Shown here piece by piece: positions 1 through 8,475 of a DNA stretch of 30,805 nucleotides. The translations under genes and the position numbers were made by a program. The stretch spans positions 1-30,805 of the forward strand of contig JACVCA010000001.1 of the NCBI GenBank assembly GCA_016742295.1. Direction: 5' to 3'. Numbering within the stretch: the first letter of the stretch is position 1; each line of letters starts with the position of its first letter. The notes below the pieces were generated by a model. It was not told the origin of the DNA and ran no database searches. It saw nothing but the letters and a program-made list of their open reading frames with translations. The stretch comes from Alphaproteobacteria bacterium. GTDB lineage: Bacteria; Pseudomonadota; Alphaproteobacteria; JAGOMX01.

Positions 1-1881
1 GTGCTTAGCAAGCTCATCTATTAAAAGATAGACTTCGGAAATAATCCAACGATTAATGGGATGCACAGTCTCTTGAGGCTTAAACCTTTCCTCCCACTGA
101 CATTGATTGTTCTCACACTAACGAAATGCATTCCAAATTTTGGTTGCAAAGTTTCGGTAGCCTTCAACTTGAGAGATCGAAAAATTGATATCACGTCCAG
201 GACCTGCAAGAGCTGCTAAAGCAAAGCGCAAAGCATCTGCGCCATATTTATCCATAAATTCCAAAGGATCCACGATATTGCCTTTGGATTTGGACATTTT
301 CTGGCCTTTTTCATCGCGCACTAGTGCAGTGATATAGACTTTTTCAAACGGCACTTGGCCAGTAAAATGCAGCCCCATCATCATCATACGGGCAACCCAG
401 AAGAAAATGATATCATGGCCTGTAACCAAGACTTGCGTTGGATAACAAATTTTTAATTCAGGCGTTTGATTAGGCCACCCAAGTGTTGAAAATGGCCACA
501 ATGCTGAAGAAAACCAAGTATCAAGGACATCTTCATCCTGGTTCAAGGAGACAGTTTTTCCATAATGCTTTTGTGCTTGTTCTTGCGCTTCTGCTTCATT
601 CATTGCAGCAAAAATAGTCCCATCAGGACCATACCACGCTGGAATACGATGACCCCACCATAATTGGCGGGAAATACACCAGGGCTCAATATTATTAAGC
701 CATTCAAAATAGGTTGTCGCCCAATTTTCCGGAATAAAGCTCATCTTGCCGTCTTGAACTGCTCGAATTGCAGGCTCAGCCAACACTTTGGCATTTACAT
801 ACCACTGATCGGTCAAACGGGGTTCAATAATAACCTCAGAGCGTTCTCCATAAGGCAAGGTATGTACAATAGCTTCAACTTTATCAAGTAATCCCAAGCT
901 TTCGAGTTTTGATACTATAGCCTTTCGAGCTACAAACCGATCTAATCCTCTTAAATCTTCAGGGGCTTCATCGTTCAAACAGGCATTTTCATCAAAGATA
1001 TTAATGCTTGGTAAATTGTGACGTTTACCAACAGCAAAATCATTAAAATCGTGAGCAGGTGTAATTTTCACTACACCTGTTCCCTTTTCCGGATCACAGT
1101 GCTCATCAGAGATAATAGAGATGAGACGCCCCACTAAGGGGACCACCACACTTTTTCCTACAAGATGTTGATAGCGTTTATCCTCAGGATGAATAGCCAC
1201 TGCTGTATCGCCTAAAAGCGTTTCGGGACGTGTCGTTGCAATTGTAATAAAGTGGTCTTTCTCACCATGAATGGGGTAGCGAATATACCACATATGGCCT
1301 TGAGACTCGACATTGTTTACTTCAAGATCAGACACGGCTGTATGCAGTTTTGGATCCCAGTTGACAAGCCGCTTATCTTTATAAATCAAGCCTTGTTGAT
1401 AGAGATCAGCAAAAACACGATTTACTGCCAGACTTAAGCCGTCATCCATCGTAAAACGCTCGCGAGACCAATCAGCCGAAATACCCAACCGCTTTAATTG
1501 AGAGACGATGGTTCCCCCTGATTGCGCTTTCCAAGTCCAAACACGATCAATAAATTTTTTTCGCCCTAAATCATGCCGGGTCAAACCTTCTGTATCCATT
1601 TGACGTTCAACAACCATTTGAGTTGCAATACCTGCATGGTCAGTTCCTGGTTGCCATAGCACATTAAATCCCTTCATTCGCATATATCGTACGAGAATAT
1701 CTTGAAGCGTATGATTAAGGGCATGTCCCATATGAAGGCTTCCTGTCACATTGGGAGGCGGCATCATAATGGTATAAGGTTGGGCTGTGCTGTCTGCTTG
1801 AAACGTAAATGCTTTTGAAGCTTCCCACCGAGCATACTGCGTAGATTCAATAGAGGAGGGATGATAGGTCTTTTCAAGCAT
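1..1881 (-). pseudogene. valS: Valine--tRNA ligase, interrupted by an in-frame TAG, cut by left window edge
   Basis: This class I aminoacyl-tRNA synthetase charges tRNA-Val in the cytosol. The first 587 residues are intact. They carry the HIGH-type motif HMGH at 50-53, inside PPPNVTGSLHMGH, and KMSKS at 528-532. At 118-120 the frame meets TAG just after ATKIWNAFR. The same frame stays open from 117 to the window edge and still reads as ValRS: CENNQCQWEERFKPQ, then the anticodon-domain signature NRWIISE. Most ValRS proteins have Phe, or a similar residue, where the TAG falls (NAxRF). The normal length is about 870-950 residues, so the ORF ending at 118 would lack the anticodon-binding domain. 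The start lies 21 bp after popZ and has no clear Shine-Dalgarno sequence. It may be a pseudogene, a sequencing error or a read-through codon. The family assignment is certain; the gene's status is not. Confidence 0.9.
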
Positions 1882-1902
1882 AATAATGAATAAATAAAAT
1901 AA

Positions 1903-2586
1903 CTATAAGGCTGTACTTTCTTGCTTTTCTTTCAATAGCTTTTCAATTTGCTCAGCAACCACCCACTTAACGAGCGACGGCAGATGAGCATCCATCCACG
2001 TCTTCAGCATTGGCTTCATAATGGCAAGCATGAACTCTTCCATCGTCTGTTGACCAAATGAGCCATTACTAATCATGTCGTGGACTTTCTCATTGAGCTT
2101 ATTCAAATCTTTTAAAGCGGCGACAGATTTTTGAACAGTTTCAGGGGAGAAAATTGCTTCTTGACGGCTGTGATCAGAGAGAGGGGTTTGATCATCATGG
2201 GGTAATGATTGAGACTGGCTTGTACTTTCTTCTTCTGCATCAACCAAATCCAAAATGTTTTCATAAGATTCACTTAGATTAGGGCCTATTTCAGAGGCAT
2301 TTTTCATATCAACTTTCCTCTCTTGCTTTGGCTTGAGGCGAACCACAGTTCCATCGTGACTTAAAACATCAGTTAAATCAAGGACATCTTCATTTAAAGC
2401 TTGGACTTTAAAAGAGTTATGCTTAGCAATCACTTGAGGAGGACGAGACTTAGAGCTGTGAGTCTCATGATTCTCAATATCCTCAGAAATAATCTGGCGA
2501 ATTGAAGCTAGAACCTCTTCCATTGAAGTCTCATTTTCAATATTAACTTTACTCATTAAATTTTGATCCTCTTCAGTCTTATCCAT
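1903..2586 (-). CDS. popZ: Polar organizing protein PopZ (DUF2497 family)
   Basis: PopZ assembles a polar matrix in alphaproteobacteria that anchors chromosome-partitioning and cell-cycle proteins. Two conserved ends are visible. The N-terminal helix is SMEEVLASIRQIISED, the partner-binding segment. The C-terminal helical oligomerisation region is around residues 187-222 (MKPMLKTWMDAHLP, then VKWVVAEQIEKLL). Between them lies an acidic, Ser/Glu/Asp-rich, probably disordered linker, as in the family. The product is 227 residues from this ATG. A second ATG ten codons in (position 2556) gives MSKVNIENETSMEEV, closer to typical PopZ N-termini, and has AGAGG upstream, so it may be the true start. 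The gene sits 17 bp after tolC and just before valS, an arrangement I recognise from other alphaproteobacteria. Confidence 0.88.
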   Translation of the reverse strand: MDKTEEDQNLMSKVNIENETSMEEVLASIRQIISEDIENHETHSSKSRPPQVIAKHNSFKVQALNEDVLDLTDVLSHDGTVVRLKPKQERKVDMKNASEIGPNLSESYENILDLVDAEEESTSQSQSLPHDDQTPLSDHSRQEAIFSPETVQKSVAALKDLNKLNEKVHDMISNGSFGQQTMEEFMLAIMKPMLKTWMDAHLPSLVKWVVAEQIEKLLKEKQESTAL

Positions 2587-2603
2587 TGCTAAGCTCTCTC
2601 GTG

Positions 2604-4151
2604 CTAGTATCCAATAAAGGTCTGCTTGGCTTCTTCAAGATGGCCTTTAATATCATAGTTTTCAACAGGAAGACGTAAATTTTTGGCCGTTAATTGTCCG
2701 ACAGCCGCAAGCACCTTATATTGATTTACGCGCTCATCACGGGTTGCTTGGAGAAGCGCCAACTGCGCCCTTAAAAAGTCTTTTTGAGCATCAAGTGCTT
2801 CGACATAAGCTCGCTCTCCAACTTCTGCTTCTAAAAGCGCCCCATCCCGCGCTCTTTCTGCTGCTTTAAGTTGTACTAATACACTTTCAACTTTCTGTTT
2901 AGCAGCAATCCAATCTTCCCAAGCAGTAATTGCAGCTTCAACCGTATCTTTACGCGCACGTTCAAGGTCAAAGCGCGCTTGCGCAGCTTTGTAGGCTCTT
3001 TGACGGATCGTGGCATATTCTCCCCCACCTTGATAAAGAGGAATTGTTAACTTAACAACTGCAGAAGCATTGTTTGATCTATCACGCGAGCTCCGCTGGT
3101 GTAAATAACGTGCTGCCCCTCCTTGAATATCGATTTTTGGCAACAACGCACCACTTGCTGCATCGACATCATTTTTAGCACTTTGTTCATTATAAATAGC
3201 CTGCAAGATTGCCGGATTCAAATCTTTTGCCATCGCTACGAGCGCATCACGTGAAACCGGCAATCCTTCTAAAGGTTTAGGTTGCACAAGGAGGCCAGGT
3301 TTGGCACCTATTACAGTCTGATATTTTGCCACAGTTTTCTGGAGGTCAGCTTCAGCATCAGAAAGTGCAGCCGTAGCTTCAGCCAACCGCGATTCAGCTT
3401 GTGCTTGATTGGTTAAGGTCTTGTCCCCCACTTCAACTGCCACCTTTAGAGCTTGTAGTTGTTCCTTCAGAAAACTCTCATTTTCCTTATTGATCTCAAC
3501 AGCTTTTTCTCTAAATATGACATCCATGTAAGTAGAAATTGCTGCGAAAAGAACTGCTTGTTCAGTATTTAAATAATCATACTGTCCAGCTAACGCTTGA
3601 TTTTCACTGCTTTCTTTATTTGCAAGATCAGTCCCGCCATTGTAAATTGACTGGCTTATATTCAAACCTGCACTTGAGGAATGAATTGTCCTACGGTCCC
3701 TTTCTCTTGCACGAGCATTAGGACTTGGATTCAGAGCAAAAGTCTGATTTTCTGTACGATTGATTCCAGTATCTGTATTGACACTAAGCTTAGGGCGAAA
3801 CTCTCCTAAACTTCTCGAAACTTGTTCGTCACGGGATTTTTGCTCTTCAACTTTACTGCGTAATTGGCTGTTGGTCATATATGCAGAAACTAATGCATCA
3901 AGGAAAGGGTTAATCTTTTCCGAGGGTCCTGCTTTAGCAACTTGATATTCACTAAGCTCTGTTTTTGCATAGGGATTTTCCACTGCCGTAGGAGAGTTGA
4001 TTACAGGTGGCAATGTCTCTGTAGCAGCAATAACTTTATGTTTTCCGGATATGAATGAGCCTAGACTTATATAAAGGAAAGTATACACTATCCACTTTTT
4101 TGGCTGCAAAGATATACAACAATAATTTAAATACATTTGCTGGTTTTTCAT
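2604..4151 (-). CDS. tolC: TolC-family outer membrane efflux/secretion channel
   Basis: TolC-type proteins form trimeric outer-membrane and periplasmic tunnels for drug efflux pumps and type I secretion. The 515-residue protein has a hydrophobic N-terminal stretch at about residues 20-36, ending near AA (about 43), which fits a rather long signal peptide. Two repeats of long amphipathic helices follow. Typical OEP-family signatures are visible: LNISQSIYNGG near residue 165, and VKLTIPLYQGGGEYATIRQR near 370, which is the strand and turn entering the second helical hairpin. The start is uncertain: the first ATG directly abuts AAGG, and an alternative ATG lies five codons downstream. It follows the rhodanese gene by 9 bp and precedes popZ by 17 bp, so it is probably in one transcript with them. 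No pump or secretion partner is in view. Confidence 0.92.
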   Translation of the reverse strand: MKNQQMYLNYCCISLQPKKWIVYTFLYISLGSFISGKHKVIAATETLPPVINSPTAVENPYAKTELSEYQVAKAGPSEKINPFLDALVSAYMTNSQLRSKVEEQKSRDEQVSRSLGEFRPKLSVNTDTGINRTENQTFALNPSPNARARERDRRTIHSSSAGLNISQSIYNGGTDLANKESSENQALAGQYDYLNTEQAVLFAAISTYMDVIFREKAVEINKENESFLKEQLQALKVAVEVGDKTLTNQAQAESRLAEATAALSDAEADLQKTVAKYQTVIGAKPGLLVQPKPLEGLPVSRDALVAMAKDLNPAILQAIYNEQSAKNDVDAASGALLPKIDIQGGAARYLHQRSSRDRSNNASAVVKLTIPLYQGGGEYATIRQRAYKAAQARFDLERARKDTVEAAITAWEDWIAAKQKVESVLVQLKAAERARDGALLEAEVGERAYVEALDAQKDFLRAQLALLQATRDERVNQYKVLAAVGQLTAKNLRLPVENYDIKGHLEEAKQTFIGY

Positions 4152-4160
4152 CCTTATTCT

Positions 4161-4490
4161 TTAGTAAACTGGCATCGTAAAATCAATTTGTCGAGCCCAG
4201 GCATCAATGCCACCGGCTAAACTTACCACATCTTTAAATCCTTGTTCGCGTAGAAATAAACATGCGTTTAAACTGCGAACTCCCATGTGACATAATGTAA
4301 CGTACTTTTTATCTTTTGCAAGCTGATCAACTTCTTCTCTAAGTAGCTTAAGGGGGATATTTACATGTTCTGGGAAAGATGCCAAGCGTATTTCGAAGGG
4401 CTCGCGTACATCCAACAATATATAGGCCTCATTAGATGCTCGCAAGCGCGCAAAATTTTCTAATGAAATTTCTAAAACTTCATGAACCAT
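4161..4490 (-). CDS. Single-domain rhodanese-like sulfurtransferase
   Basis: A 109-residue single rhodanese domain. This family transfers sulfane sulfur through a persulfide on an active-site cysteine, or binds substrates in related roles. The first signature is ILLDVREPFEI (residues 24-34). The catalytic loop CHMGVRS begins at Cys67. The end of the domain is visible as VVSLAGGIDAWARQ near 88-101. There is no signal peptide, so it is probably cytosolic. It lies between the methyltransferase-like gene (18 bp upstream) and tolC (9 bp downstream), which suggests co-transcription. The physiological sulfur donor and acceptor cannot be read from the sequence. Confidence 0.9.
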   Translation of the reverse strand: MVHEVLEISLENFARLRASNEAYILLDVREPFEIRLASFPEHVNIPLKLLREEVDQLAKDKKYVTLCHMGVRSLNACLFLREQGFKDVVSLAGGIDAWARQIDFTMPVY

Positions 4491-4508
4491 AAGATATCTT
4501 TATCATAC

Positions 4509-5159
4509 TCAAAAAACAAAGCGAGTGGGCAGAGAAAACTCTGGCAATGGACAAGGGGCGCAATCAAATATACTACGTTTGGAAATTAAACCATCTTGTT
4601 TTAGCAGCGTGGTTGCTTTACCAAGCTTTTCCTGTATCCACTCAATATAAGCCATTCTCCCACCCTCAGCGAGTTGAGTAAATAACTCCTCAGGAAGCCT
4701 TTGCACCCCCCCTTCAATGAGAATGGCTTGATAGGGTTTCTTTTGGGCAGTACCTCCCCAAAGGTCAGCTTTAACAATATTTTTTAAGAACTTAGGAAGA
4801 GGTGTAAGTAGATCAAGCGCTTGATCAACAAGCTTCGCATCACTCTCGAGCCCTGTTACTGAGACTGCTAGATTTTTTAAGAGCATCAACGAATATCCTG
4901 TCGTACAGCCTATCACCAATACGTTATCTTTAGGTTTAAGGGCTAGAGCTTGAATCAGCCGCGCCAGCACCATTGGCCGCAGCATAAAACGACCACTTGA
5001 AAAATAAAGTTCATCGTCTACATAAGCTACCTTTTGATCTGGCACAAAGAGTTCACGAGGAATTTCATGGAAAGCTTCCAAAAGTAACTGGTCAGTTACC
5101 TGATTAGAGCGAAGCTGACCATCAACCATGGCCTGACGCATTGTTTGAAAATCGAACAT
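4509..5159 (-). CDS. Protein-L-isoaspartate O-methyltransferase-like protein (divergent, catalytic Ser absent)
   Basis: The 216-residue protein aligns along its length with the PIMT/Pcm family, SAM-dependent repair enzymes for isoaspartyl residues. The N-terminal segment MRQAMVDGQLRSNQVTD and the following IPRELFVP are typical. The SAM-binding motif I is altered: VLVIGCTTGYS at 80-90 instead of the usual VLEIGTGSGY. The normal ISQPYMVA segment holding the catalytic Ser is FMLRPMVLARL here, with Leu60 in the Ser position by my alignment. It probably still binds SAM or a similar ligand, but repair activity is doubtful. It leads the minus-strand cluster of rhodanese, tolC, popZ and valS. AAGG lies 11 bases before the ATG. 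Confidence 0.78.
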   Translation of the reverse strand: MFDFQTMRQAMVDGQLRSNQVTDQLLLEAFHEIPRELFVPDQKVAYVDDELYFSSGRFMLRPMVLARLIQALALKPKDNVLVIGCTTGYSLMLLKNLAVSVTGLESDAKLVDQALDLLTPLPKFLKNIVKADLWGGTAQKKPYQAILIEGGVQRLPEELFTQLAEGGRMAYIEWIQEKLGKATTLLKQDGLISKRSIFDCAPCPLPEFSLPTRFVF

Positions 5160-5603
5160 AAGTTACAAACCTTTATAAAATGAATTTTTCAATAGTTTTT
5201 ACGCTACCCTTAAGCCATTGGGCAACCTTTTGACCATATTCAAAGTCATCTATGCTCACCTTAATGATTTTTACAAGTTTTTGCTACGTTTTTAAAGAAG
5301 GATGCTTTTTCCTTGTCTCAAGTTGCCATAAAAAAGGTACCGAAATACCTCCAGCTTATGCGATTATTTTTCACATAAGATTACGACAATCTTGCCGCAT
5401 TTTAAGTGAATTTCTCTCTCTAATCAAACCTAGCTGGGATGCTCTCAGCTTCAGAGTTTATGGCAAAATAACAAGAATTTCATGATTTATATTATAAAAG
5501 GATAAATAGATCTTCAATCTCCAATTCTTACCTGTTAGCTTTTTAGGCTTTGAAGGTTTTGCTCATCTTTTAACCCTTAAATAATTACTTTAATAATTAC
5601 TTT
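5160..5603. other. 444-bp intergenic stretch with no recognised gene
   Basis: This AT-rich stretch lies between the start of the methyltransferase-like gene and the end of yifB, both on the minus strand. It must hold the promoter of the minus-strand cluster ending in valS, but I see no convincing -35/-10 pair. A 77-codon plus-strand ORF (5252-5485) has a weak ribosome site and no family resemblance. No tRNA cloverleaf or strong terminator was seen. A 12-bp tandem repeat sits at its right end. Confidence 0.5.
5580..5603. repeat. 12-bp perfect tandem direct repeat
   Basis: Two adjacent copies of AATAATTACTTT (5580-5591 and 5592-5603) lie immediately downstream of the yifB stop codon. This looks like a slippage-type short repeat. 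No function is implied. Confidence 0.85.
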
Positions 5604-7118
5604 TTAAACGGCCATTTTGCGGTAGCTTAAAGCTTCAGCAACATGAGATTTTGCAATAGCCTCAGTTCCCTCAAGATCAGCCAAGGTGCGGGCCACTCGA
5701 ATGACCCGATGATAACCACGCGCAGAAAGCTTAAGTTTTTCAGCAGCTTTGCTTAAGAGAGTTTGGCTTTCTGCTTCAAGGGGAGCTGCTTCTTGTAGGA
5801 TTTGTCCATCAGCTTCGGCGTTACAACGTATTTTTAAACTTCCATTATACTTAGCATAGCGGTCATTTTGTAATTTACGCGCTCTTAAAACCCTTGTTGC
5901 CACCTGCAGACTTGTTTCTGCAGGCGGTGCAAGGTTCAAATCGTTAATACTGGCTGCAGGAACTTCAATATGCAAATCAATGCGATCATAAAGGGGACCT
6001 GAAATTTTGGCTTGATACTGCATAGCGCAACGTGGGGCACGCGAACAGGCGCGCTTTTCATCACTTAAATACCCGCAATGACAAGGATTCATAGCTGCAA
6101 TCAACTGAACACGAGCTGGATAAACAACGTGTGCATTGGCACGCGCGATGACCGCACGCCCAGTTTCAAGAGGTTGACGTAAAGCTTCTAAGGTAGTACG
6201 TGAAAATTCAGGTAATTCATCCAAGAACAATACCCCAAGATGGGCTAAAGAGACTTCTCCAGGTTGTGCTCTCAACCCACCTCCCACTAAAGCCGGTAAC
6301 GAAGCTGAATGGTGGGGGTCACGAAAGGGCCTCTCGCGCATCAGCTTGCCATCTTGCAATCGACCTGAAATACTATGGATCATTGTGACCTCAAGCGCTT
6401 CAACTGCACTTAAAGGCGGCAAGATTCCGGGCAAACGTGCAGCAAGCATCGATTTTCCTGAGCCTGGTGGGCCACTCATTAAAAGACTATGTCCACCAGC
6501 TGCTGCTACTTCCAAAGCACGTTTTGCGAACATTTGTCCTTTAATATCTGCTAAATCAAGCCTATGAGCCGGAAGATCAACAATCAAGGGTTCGGGAGGA
6601 CTCAAGACTTGTGTGCCTTTAAAATGATTAATTAAGGCTAAAAGACTAGGCGCAGCAATAATCTCAATTCCTTCAGCCCATGCAGCTTCACCTCCCCCCT
6701 TTTCAGGGCAAATAATACCTTGATTACGGCTCGCAGCATTTAAGGCGGCTAACAATAATCCTGCAGTTGCTGTTAAGCAACCATCCAATCCCAGTTCACC
6801 CAAGGACGTAAAAGCATTCATCTCATCGGCCGGTAAAATCCCCATACTAACCAAAAGTCCTAATGCAATCGGCAAGTCATAGTGACTACCTTCTTTCTGT
6901 AAGTCTGCCGGAGATAAATTAACCGTTATCCTTTTAGGAGGCAGAGAGAGGCCTAGATTGTGAAGAGCCGCGTAAACCCTTTCACCTGATTCACCTACTG
7001 CTTTATCAGGCAACCCAACTATCTTAAAACTAGGCAGCCCCGGTGACATTTGCACCTGGACATCAATAGGAATGGCCTCAAGCCCTTGAAAAGCAACGGT
7101 TGTAACATGAGAAACCAT
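5604..7118 (-). CDS. comM: YifB/ComM family Mg-chelatase-like AAA+ ATPase
   Basis: The 504-residue protein has the full ComM/YifB architecture. The N-terminal ChlI-like domain (about 1-150) includes FKIVGLPDKAVGESGERV at 31-48. The AAA+ domain has Walker A GPPGSGKS at 216-223, Walker B VLFLDE at 296-301 and AAMNPCHCGY near 341-350. Cysteines 346, 348, 358 and 364 may bind a metal. A C-terminal Mg-chelatase domain follows, with SARGYHRVIRVARTLADLEG. In naturally competent bacteria ComM is a helicase that promotes branch migration during integration of incoming DNA. The family is also common in species not known to be competent. Only one ATG fits the family N-terminus. There is no clear ribosome site. 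It appears to be transcribed alone. Confidence 0.93.
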   Translation of the reverse strand: MVSHVTTVAFQGLEAIPIDVQVQMSPGLPSFKIVGLPDKAVGESGERVYAALHNLGLSLPPKRITVNLSPADLQKEGSHYDLPIALGLLVSMGILPADEMNAFTSLGELGLDGCLTATAGLLLAALNAASRNQGIICPEKGGGEAAWAEGIEIIAAPSLLALINHFKGTQVLSPPEPLIVDLPAHRLDLADIKGQMFAKRALEVAAAGGHSLLMSGPPGSGKSMLAARLPGILPPLSAVEALEVTMIHSISGRLQDGKLMRERPFRDPHHSASLPALVGGGLRAQPGEVSLAHLGVLFLDELPEFSRTTLEALRQPLETGRAVIARANAHVVYPARVQLIAAMNPCHCGYLSDEKRACSRAPRCAMQYQAKISGPLYDRIDLHIEVPAASINDLNLAPPAETSLQVATRVLRARKLQNDRYAKYNGSLKIRCNAEADGQILQEAAPLEAESQTLLSKAAEKLKLSARGYHRVIRVARTLADLEGTEAIAKSHVAEALSYRKMAV

Positions 7119-7261
7119 AATTTTTGAAACTTATTGAAAGCTATCAAAATTATAAATTAAAAGCCTTATTTTCTTTTCTCCGCGGACATCAAATCTTTTA
7201 ATAATAAATTGTTTGCTAAGCATATTGCCCCTTTCATAAAGAACCTCAAGTTCTCAAGATC

Positions 7262-7292
7262 CTATAATATTGACTTTTTGTCAATATTATAG
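7262..7292. repeat. Perfect 13-bp inverted repeat with 5-nt loop
   Basis: CTATAATATTGAC (7262-7274) and GTCAATATTATAG (7280-7292) are exact reverse complements separated by TTTTT. The element lies 42 bp beyond the stop of the BON lipoprotein gene and 144 bp before yifB, both on the minus strand. No T-run follows on either strand, so it is not a canonical intrinsic terminator. It may be an mRNA 3'-end hairpin or a protein-binding palindrome. Confidence 0.9.
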
Positions 7293-7334
7293 TTGAAAAG
7301 CCCTTTTAATTCTAAATCCTTATAATATTCTAAA

Positions 7335-8081
7335 TTATTGAGCTAAGGGGGCAGGAAAACCAGGTGATTGAAGACCAATATCATTTACTACGGGGGTAGG
7401 CTGTTCATACTGTAGCCCTGCCCCCTGATAGGACACCCCTAGAGGTTGAGGAGACAGATCACTATAATAGGATTGATTTGCAGACGTGTCAGACGAGATA
7501 TTCCCTTTCAAGCGCACATAATTTACAATGTTTTTAACACCACTGACAGAGCGTGCAATTTCAAGGACACGGTCTAATTCTTTCTGATTTTGAGCAATAC
7601 CCATGAGGTAAATCACCCCATCGACTGTTTTAATTGTGTAATTAATAGAGTGTGTATCACCTTCAAACATTAATGCAGTCTTGAGCTTGGCAGTAATCCA
7701 AGCATCACTTGCATAACCTCCAAAACCGCTACCTTCACCAATTTTTGTGTCATCAATTACTTCGCGCACGCCGCTTATAGTCCATACTAAACGCACAGCA
7801 TCAATCTGGCGCTGAACTGTATCAACTTGGCCTGTCAAAAGAACTTTTCCTTCTCGCACTGTAAGCTCAACCATTTCTGAAATTTGTGGATCGTAATCAA
7901 ACCAAGCAGCATTAATAGCGGTGCGGATACTTGTATCACTGACAACCTTACCAAGCCCACGTTCTTCAATGGCTGATGAACCCACTAAAGCCCCTGCTCC
8001 AACTACAGCCACAGGGACACATCCCTGAAGCAAGAGAGAGGGAGCAATTATAGAAAATATACCTAATAACTTGTATAACAT
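7335..8081 (-). CDS. BON-domain lipoprotein (DolP/YraP-like)
   Basis: The 248-residue protein begins with a lipoprotein signal peptide whose lipobox LLLQGC gives Cys21 as the lipidated residue, so it is probably membrane-anchored in the periplasm. Two BON domains follow. The first is at about 50-118 (TAINAAWFDYDPQIS, VREGKVLLTGQVDTVQRQ, VREVIDD). The second is at about 125-193 (AWITAKLKTALMF, TVDGVIYLMGIAQNQKELD, VSGVKNIVNYVRL). The C-terminal 55 residues are Ser/Gln/Pro-rich and probably disordered, a longer tail than in E. coli DolP. In E. coli, DolP supports outer-membrane integrity. GGAG lies 9 bases before the start. It is the last gene of an rsmI-yraN-BON set, matching the association of yraL, yraN and yraP. 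Confidence 0.9.
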   Translation of the reverse strand: MLYKLLGIFSIIAPSLLLQGCVPVAVVGAGALVGSSAIEERGLGKVVSDTSIRTAINAAWFDYDPQISEMVELTVREGKVLLTGQVDTVQRQIDAVRLVWTISGVREVIDDTKIGEGSGFGGYASDAWITAKLKTALMFEGDTHSINYTIKTVDGVIYLMGIAQNQKELDRVLEIARSVSGVKNIVNYVRLKGNISSDTSANQSYYSDLSPQPLGVSYQGAGLQYEQPTPVVNDIGLQSPGFPAPLAQ

Positions 8082-8109
8082 CGGTTCAAACTCCTCGTAA
8101 CAGTAAGTT

Positions 8110-8475
8110 CTATTTAAGCTGCCATGCGTTCTGCATATGATAAGGCCAGCGCCAAGGCCTTACAACCATAACATCAAATCGACAGATATTATTATGCATA
8201 TTAGGCTGATATGATAAATAAAATAATGCAGCCTTGCTAATTCTTTTCTGTTGATGAGAAGTGACTGCGAATATGCCTGTACTTAGATCATTTCTCGCTT
8301 TAACTTCAATAAAGATTAGGACTTTTCGTCGTTTTGCAATGATATCGATCTCACCTAAGGGCGTACGAAAACGTCGTGCATGAATTCGATATCCTTTCAG
8401 ACGTAAAAACCAAACACACAAGGTTTCTGCTTTATGACCGCGTTGAAAAGCCTGTTGTCTTTTAGCTTGGTTCAT
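8110..8475 (-). CDS. yraN: UPF0102 family protein YraN (endonuclease-like fold)
   Basis: A 121-residue YraN/UPF0102 protein. This family resembles restriction-endonuclease and Holliday-junction-resolvase folds, and its precise role is not established. Family signatures are GHKAETLCVWFLRLKGYRI near residues 14-32, TPLGEIDIIAKRRKVLIFIE near 39-58, then VKAR, and FDVMVV near the end. The Glu-Ile-Asp, Glu and Lys residues correspond to the nuclease-like core. I chose the ATG at 8475: the longer reading from a GTG at 8529 adds 18 residues not typical of the family. With this start the gene overlaps the end of rsmI by 14 bp, suggesting translational coupling. The BON lipoprotein follows 28 bp later. 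Confidence 0.9.
   Translation of the reverse strand: MNQAKRQQAFQRGHKAETLCVWFLRLKGYRIHARRFRTPLGEIDIIAKRRKVLIFIEVKARNDLSTGIFAVTSHQQKRISKAALFYLSYQPNMHNNICRFDVMVVRPWRWPYHMQNAWQLK

Noticed and set aside
21..209. A minus-strand ORF across the valS stop codon in another frame, as evidence of a frameshift
   Set aside because: ValRS similarity continues in the original frame on both sides of the TAG, so the lesion is a nonsense codon and not a frameshift.
5252..5485. A 77-codon plus-strand ORF in the gap before yifB
   Set aside because: It has a weak ribosome site, no family resemblance and an unconvincing composition. It is probably a chance ORF in AT-rich intergenic DNA.
7149..7154. TATAAT (minus strand) as the -10 element of yifB
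   Set aside because: No acceptable -35 lies 16-18 bp upstream. A lone TATAAT is weak evidence in such AT-rich sequence.
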